DNA of 64,000 nt, from assembly GCF_027596085.1 (NCBI RefSeq), contig NC_072449.1, forward strand, positions 21,264,334 through 21,328,333, written 5' to 3'. Positions 60,801-64,000 of the stretch are shown piece by piece (position 1 is the stretch's first letter; each line of letters begins with the position of its first letter). The notes under the pieces were generated by a model, which saw only the letters and a program-made list of their open reading frames with translations, made no database searches and had not been told where the DNA came from. The stretch is from Anoplopoma fimbria (Eukaryota; Chordata; Actinopteri; Perciformes; Anoplopomatidae). A program made the translations under genes and the position numbers.

Positions 60801-62388
60801 GGGTTGTTTGATGGAACCAAGCCTGCCGGAGAGGAGCTGGTGGTCCAGGAGGACAGGATAATGTGGGCAGGGCATAAGAGTGAGGCAAGCTGCTCACACT
60901 GTGTTTTTACCTTCATCAGATGCCAACTTTTGAAGTTCTGTAGGTTGAGGTGGAGGTAAGTCAGGTGGGCAGAACGAGCTGGATCTGATGTGAGTCTCTT
61001 TGTATATCGTAAACAGTTCAAAGCCCACCATATAGTGTGACTTGTTTGGTGATGTAATGCCTCCCGTTATTTATACATATATTTATATATTCACACTGCA
61101 TTTCACACCGCAGGGCTGAAAGCCATTCTTTGCTCCCTAGGTGCCAGTGTCTATATGCAGTGCCAGCTGCCTTTCAGGGTCCCGGAAGGCTGTCCGTCGT
61201 GGGGAGCCTGTTTGCTGCTTTGACTGTGTACCATGTGACAGTGGCAAAATTAGCAATCAGACAAGTGAGCTCAAAACCAAGCAAAAAAAATCATAATAAT
61301 TCAAATTAAGGCTGATGAGTTGAGATCAGATCAGAGATCTAAGAGACCGCTGTTTAGGGTACCAAGGTAGCAAGGGTAGACAAATTGTGTACTTCCTTAA
61401 TTCAAAATCTATATTCTATTACCATCAAGTAATATTTGAAGACTGAATGTTTTAATTACTTTTTCTTTTTTTACCATCTTCCCTAGATTCAATAGAGTGC
61501 ACACTTTGTCCTGAGGACTTCTGGTCAAACAACGACAGAACAGCATGCATCCCAAAAGAGGTGGAGTTCTTAGCCTATGATTCCTTGGGTATAGCCCTGA
61601 CAGTGATCTCTGTGGTGGGTGCTTGCCTCACCATAGCTGTATTTGCAGTCTTTTTCTATCATAGAAACACAGTCATCGTCCGTGTGAATAACTCTGAACT
61701 CAGCTTTTTCATCCTCTTTGCTCTGACTCTATGTTTCCTGTGTTCCCTGGTGTTCATTGGAGAGCCGACATTTTGGTCCTGCATGCTGCGCCACACTGCC
61801 TTTAGCATCACATTTTCACTTTGCATCTCCTGCATCCTGGGGAAGACCCTGGTGGTGTTGGCTGCTTTCACTGCCACCAGGCCAGGGGACAACATCATGA
61901 AGTGGCTGGGGCCCAAACAGCAGAGAGCCATTATCTTCATTAGCACTCTAATTCAGGTGGCTATCTGTGCTGCCTGGCTCATTGATGCTCCCCCTGTTCC
62001 ATCCCGAAATACACAATATGAACGCTCAAAGATCATACTGGAGTGCAGTGTGGGCTCCAGCATTGCATTCTGGTGTGTTCTGGGATATATTGGTCTACAG
62101 GCCTGTCTGTGCTTTGTACTGGCTTTTCTCGCCCGTACGTTGCCTGGCAATTTCAATGAGGCCAAGTTCATCACTTTCAGCATGCTTATCTTCTGTGCTG
62201 TCTGGCTATCTTTTATCCCTGCCTATATCAGCTCTCCTGGATATTATGCAGATGCAGTGGAGTCATTTGCCATTCTGGCTTCCAGTTTTGGCTTGTTGTT
62301 CTGCCTGTTTGCTCCAAAATGTTACATTATATTATTGAAGCCAGAAAAGAATACAAGACAGCACCTAATGGGAAAAGAAAAGAAGTGA
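57832..62388 (+). CDS. V2R/OlfC-type class C GPCR, gene G (intact, eight coding exons)
   Basis: Exons 57832-58079, 58729-59017, 59118-59204, 59401-59592, 60042-60575, 60660-60884, 61141-61264 and 61487-62388 give about 866 residues. The usual exon 3 is split in three (87, 192 and 534 bases), and the sum, 813, equals the unsplit exon of genes B and F, so two introns interrupt it in phase 0. Intron 6, after 60884, has a GC donor (GAG|GCAAGC). ATG 57832 opens the signal peptide [20 protein letters not shown]. The N-terminus has an extra Ser/Pro-rich stretch. The ligand domain has DHEYG and SEAWVT. Nine linker cysteines and seven TM helices are kept; TM3 is [16 protein letters not shown] instead of IGRPTEWSC. 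Exon 2 starts FDPRAFRW as in gene F. A weak TATA-like CATATAAC lies about 60 bases upstream. Confidence 0.9.
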
Positions 62389-62479
62389 CAAGTGATAAGC
62401 TAACCTTTTATAACCTGTTTGAGACAATGTTATTTATATATAGTTTATATAGCCAAATTATGATTTATTTCATGTTTGT

Positions 62480-62819
62480 TGTTGCAACCCGGCTCACAGG
62501 CTGAACATGAATGGGTGACCAGACGAGTTTAAAGTAATAAATAAACATATTTATTTAAGGAATAAATTAACTAAACTAAACCAACATGAAGAGTCAGTAA
62601 TCAGTACTGTCAGCATGTGTGAAAATGTTTAATACAAACAAAACAAATCAGCAGCTGTGTCAGCCAAGGAAGAACCAAATCCATGTTCAGGTGGAGAGAC
62701 ATGGCTGGAACTCCACCAGGCTCAGGTGTGGCTCATCATCCGACGATCAACAACCTGAAAGACAAATTAGAGCCACCAAACAGGACAAAGACCCTTTGTG
62801 GAAGGGAGGGGTCGTCACA
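62480..62819. repeat. Solo LTR, 340 bp, with TTGT target-site duplication
   Basis: The element runs from TGTTGCAACCC to GGTCGTCACA and is flanked by TTGT at 62476-62479 and 62820-62823. Read in either direction it begins TG and ends CA. No internal retroelement sequence adjoins, so it is a solo LTR. The reverse orientation (TGTGACGACC start) is perhaps more typical of fish gypsy LTRs, but orientation is not settled. It is unrelated to the LTRs of the gypsy copies in this window. AATAAA at 62536-62541 on the + strand is the first such signal after gene G. Confidence 0.85.
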
Positions 62820-63920
62820 TTGTATTGACCAGGCGTTGATAGTTGTACCCAACTGATATCTCAGCATTGCAACTGTTGTACAGTGTACAAGAACATATGA
62901 TTACAAAGACCATATTACTTTCATGTATATTTGAAGGAATAAAGATATTAAGAGGTGACTATTCTCTGGAGTGTCTGAGGCTCAGTATTTTGCATCCAGC
63001 TGTATAACCATCTACCTGAAAGAACTTCTTAAATTCTTGTGAACAGATGAGGGATTTGGTCTGAGCAGCAAGCAACTGAGGTCAGTGCAACAGCAAAGAG
63101 AGTTCTGTAGAATGATAACGACTCTGTTCTTCAATTCTTTAATGCTATTTGATATTATCCTGGATTCTTCAACCGATGATGATCATTTCATCAGCTGCAG
63201 TGTGCTACACAGCTCTCCACAAGTGTCAGGTGCAGACAGTCCGACCCTCCTCTGCGCTTTAGGTACAGGGAAAGTAATAAAGAGACAGGGCTGATGAAAT
63301 ATTAAGCGGAATTTGATTGGATATTTGACTTTGCTTTTATATTTTTCAATTGAAAGGTGCTTATGGAATTGTTATGGCTCAGTAGCACAAATAACACTAC
63401 TGGTTTGAATGTTCATGATAAAGTGGATCCAGCATGCACCTAATTGGAGGTGGTGAATTTGCGTGGACTATTAGATAATGTTACACATTAGGGAGATTTC
63501 TGCCTGATCAGAGGTGTTTTCAGTTGTTTTCAGTTTTTATAACTGAAAGAACGAGATCCACATATTTTAGGTCGACAGGTGACAAGTTGCAATGACTACA
63601 TACTTTGTGCTGGTGTTTTACGAGTGGAGCGGAGCTAGTTAAAAGAGAAAAAAACACAACAACAAAAAAACGTTTGCGGTGACATTGTAGGCTAGTTCTA
63701 GGTAATGTGTAAACGTTGGGGTTTTATTAAATTGAAAACTGTTTTTCAGCAGCCGAAATGCAAAAGATAGGCCATTGTGTGAAGATTTCAGAGATTTGTG
63801 TAAATGTTTTAAATTACTTGTAAGGGTTGAGGAATCACATTGTATTGTAAACAAGTGGCAGACAGAGCTAATCTTAAGGTTACGAACACAAGTGAGGAAG
63901 GCTCCAGAAGAGTAGCGAGA

Positions 63921-64000
63921 ATGGACTTTGATACGCCAATTAAGACGCCATCAAAAAGGAAACAAGCTCTCAACCTGGCATCTCATATCAGTATAACAGA
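63921..64000 (+). CDS. Possible start of another gene (cut by the window end)
   Basis: ATG at 63921 in a good initiation context (A at -3, G at +4) opens a frame to the window end, reading MDFDTPIKTPSKRKQALNLA and onward. The composition, rich in Thr, Pro and Lys, looks like a real nuclear-protein N-terminus and unlike the V2R signal peptides, so it could mark the edge of the array. I cannot name it. Confidence 0.3.
   Translation, partial: MDFDTPIKTPSKRKQALNLASHISIT

Larger units (their letters stand above)
62389..64000. other. 3' flank of gene G and intergenic DNA
   Basis: It contains the solo LTR (62480-62819) and then about 1.1 kb without recognisable features, ending in a possible first coding exon (63921 onward). 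Confidence 0.6.

Noticed and set aside
1..64000. CRISPR arrays, bacterial operons, tRNA or rRNA genes
   Set aside because: None seen. The tRNA-like boxes belong to SINEs, and all genes have introns and vertebrate gene features.

Overview
This is vertebrate genomic DNA, almost certainly from a teleost fish. It holds a tandem array of multi-exon class C GPCR genes of the vomeronasal type-2 (V2R / teleost OlfC) family, with introns, TATA boxes and AATAAA signals. The mobile elements also fit a fish: a Ty3/gypsy element with integrase upstream of reverse transcriptase (Gmr1-like order), a LINE whose 3' end is a GGATGG tail, a tRNA-derived SINE and decayed Tc1-like DNA. There are no bacterial features.

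Layout. Bases 1-2420 are the 3' part of one gypsy element. Bases 2421-16352 are the left copy of a tandem segmental duplication; 19907-30094 is the right copy. Each copy carries a SINE, a Tc1-like remnant, one intact V2R gene (5712-9328 and 23378-26996, nearly identical) and a second V2R gene. In the right copy the second gene (27937-31148) is intact. In the left copy it is a wreck (10290-16314): it lost its promoter and first exons, took up a complete 5.05 kb gypsy element in intron 4, and stops at a LINE. Between the copies a truncated LINE (16353-18264) is fused to a truncated, opposite-strand V2R gene (18263-19898).

Right of the duplication, all on the + strand, lie: a V2R gene with a single-base frameshift (34925-38102); a stray TM7/C-terminal fragment (38371-38560); a very divergent V2R-derived gene with conserved exon phases but without the cysteine-rich domain, the class C disulfide cysteines or TM6-TM7 (40560-43359); and three intact V2R genes (44642-48074, 51044-54248, 57832-62388). 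The last has two extra introns in its large exon and a GC-AG intron. A 340 bp solo LTR with a TTGT target duplication follows it.

Each complete receptor has six coding exons (eight in the last gene) with the same phases: signal peptide and N-terminus; Venus-flytrap lobe segments (exons 2-4); a nine-cysteine domain (exon 5 and the start of exon 6); and one exon for all seven transmembrane helices. V2R/OlfC receptors work in olfactory sensory neurons, mostly detecting amino acids. Patches of near-identity between otherwise diverged neighbours, local duplication and retroelement damage show an array still turning over. The divergent gene at 40560-43359 is the item most worth follow-up. All exon boundaries were read by eye from splice consensus and reading-phase continuity; no alignments or database searches were run.
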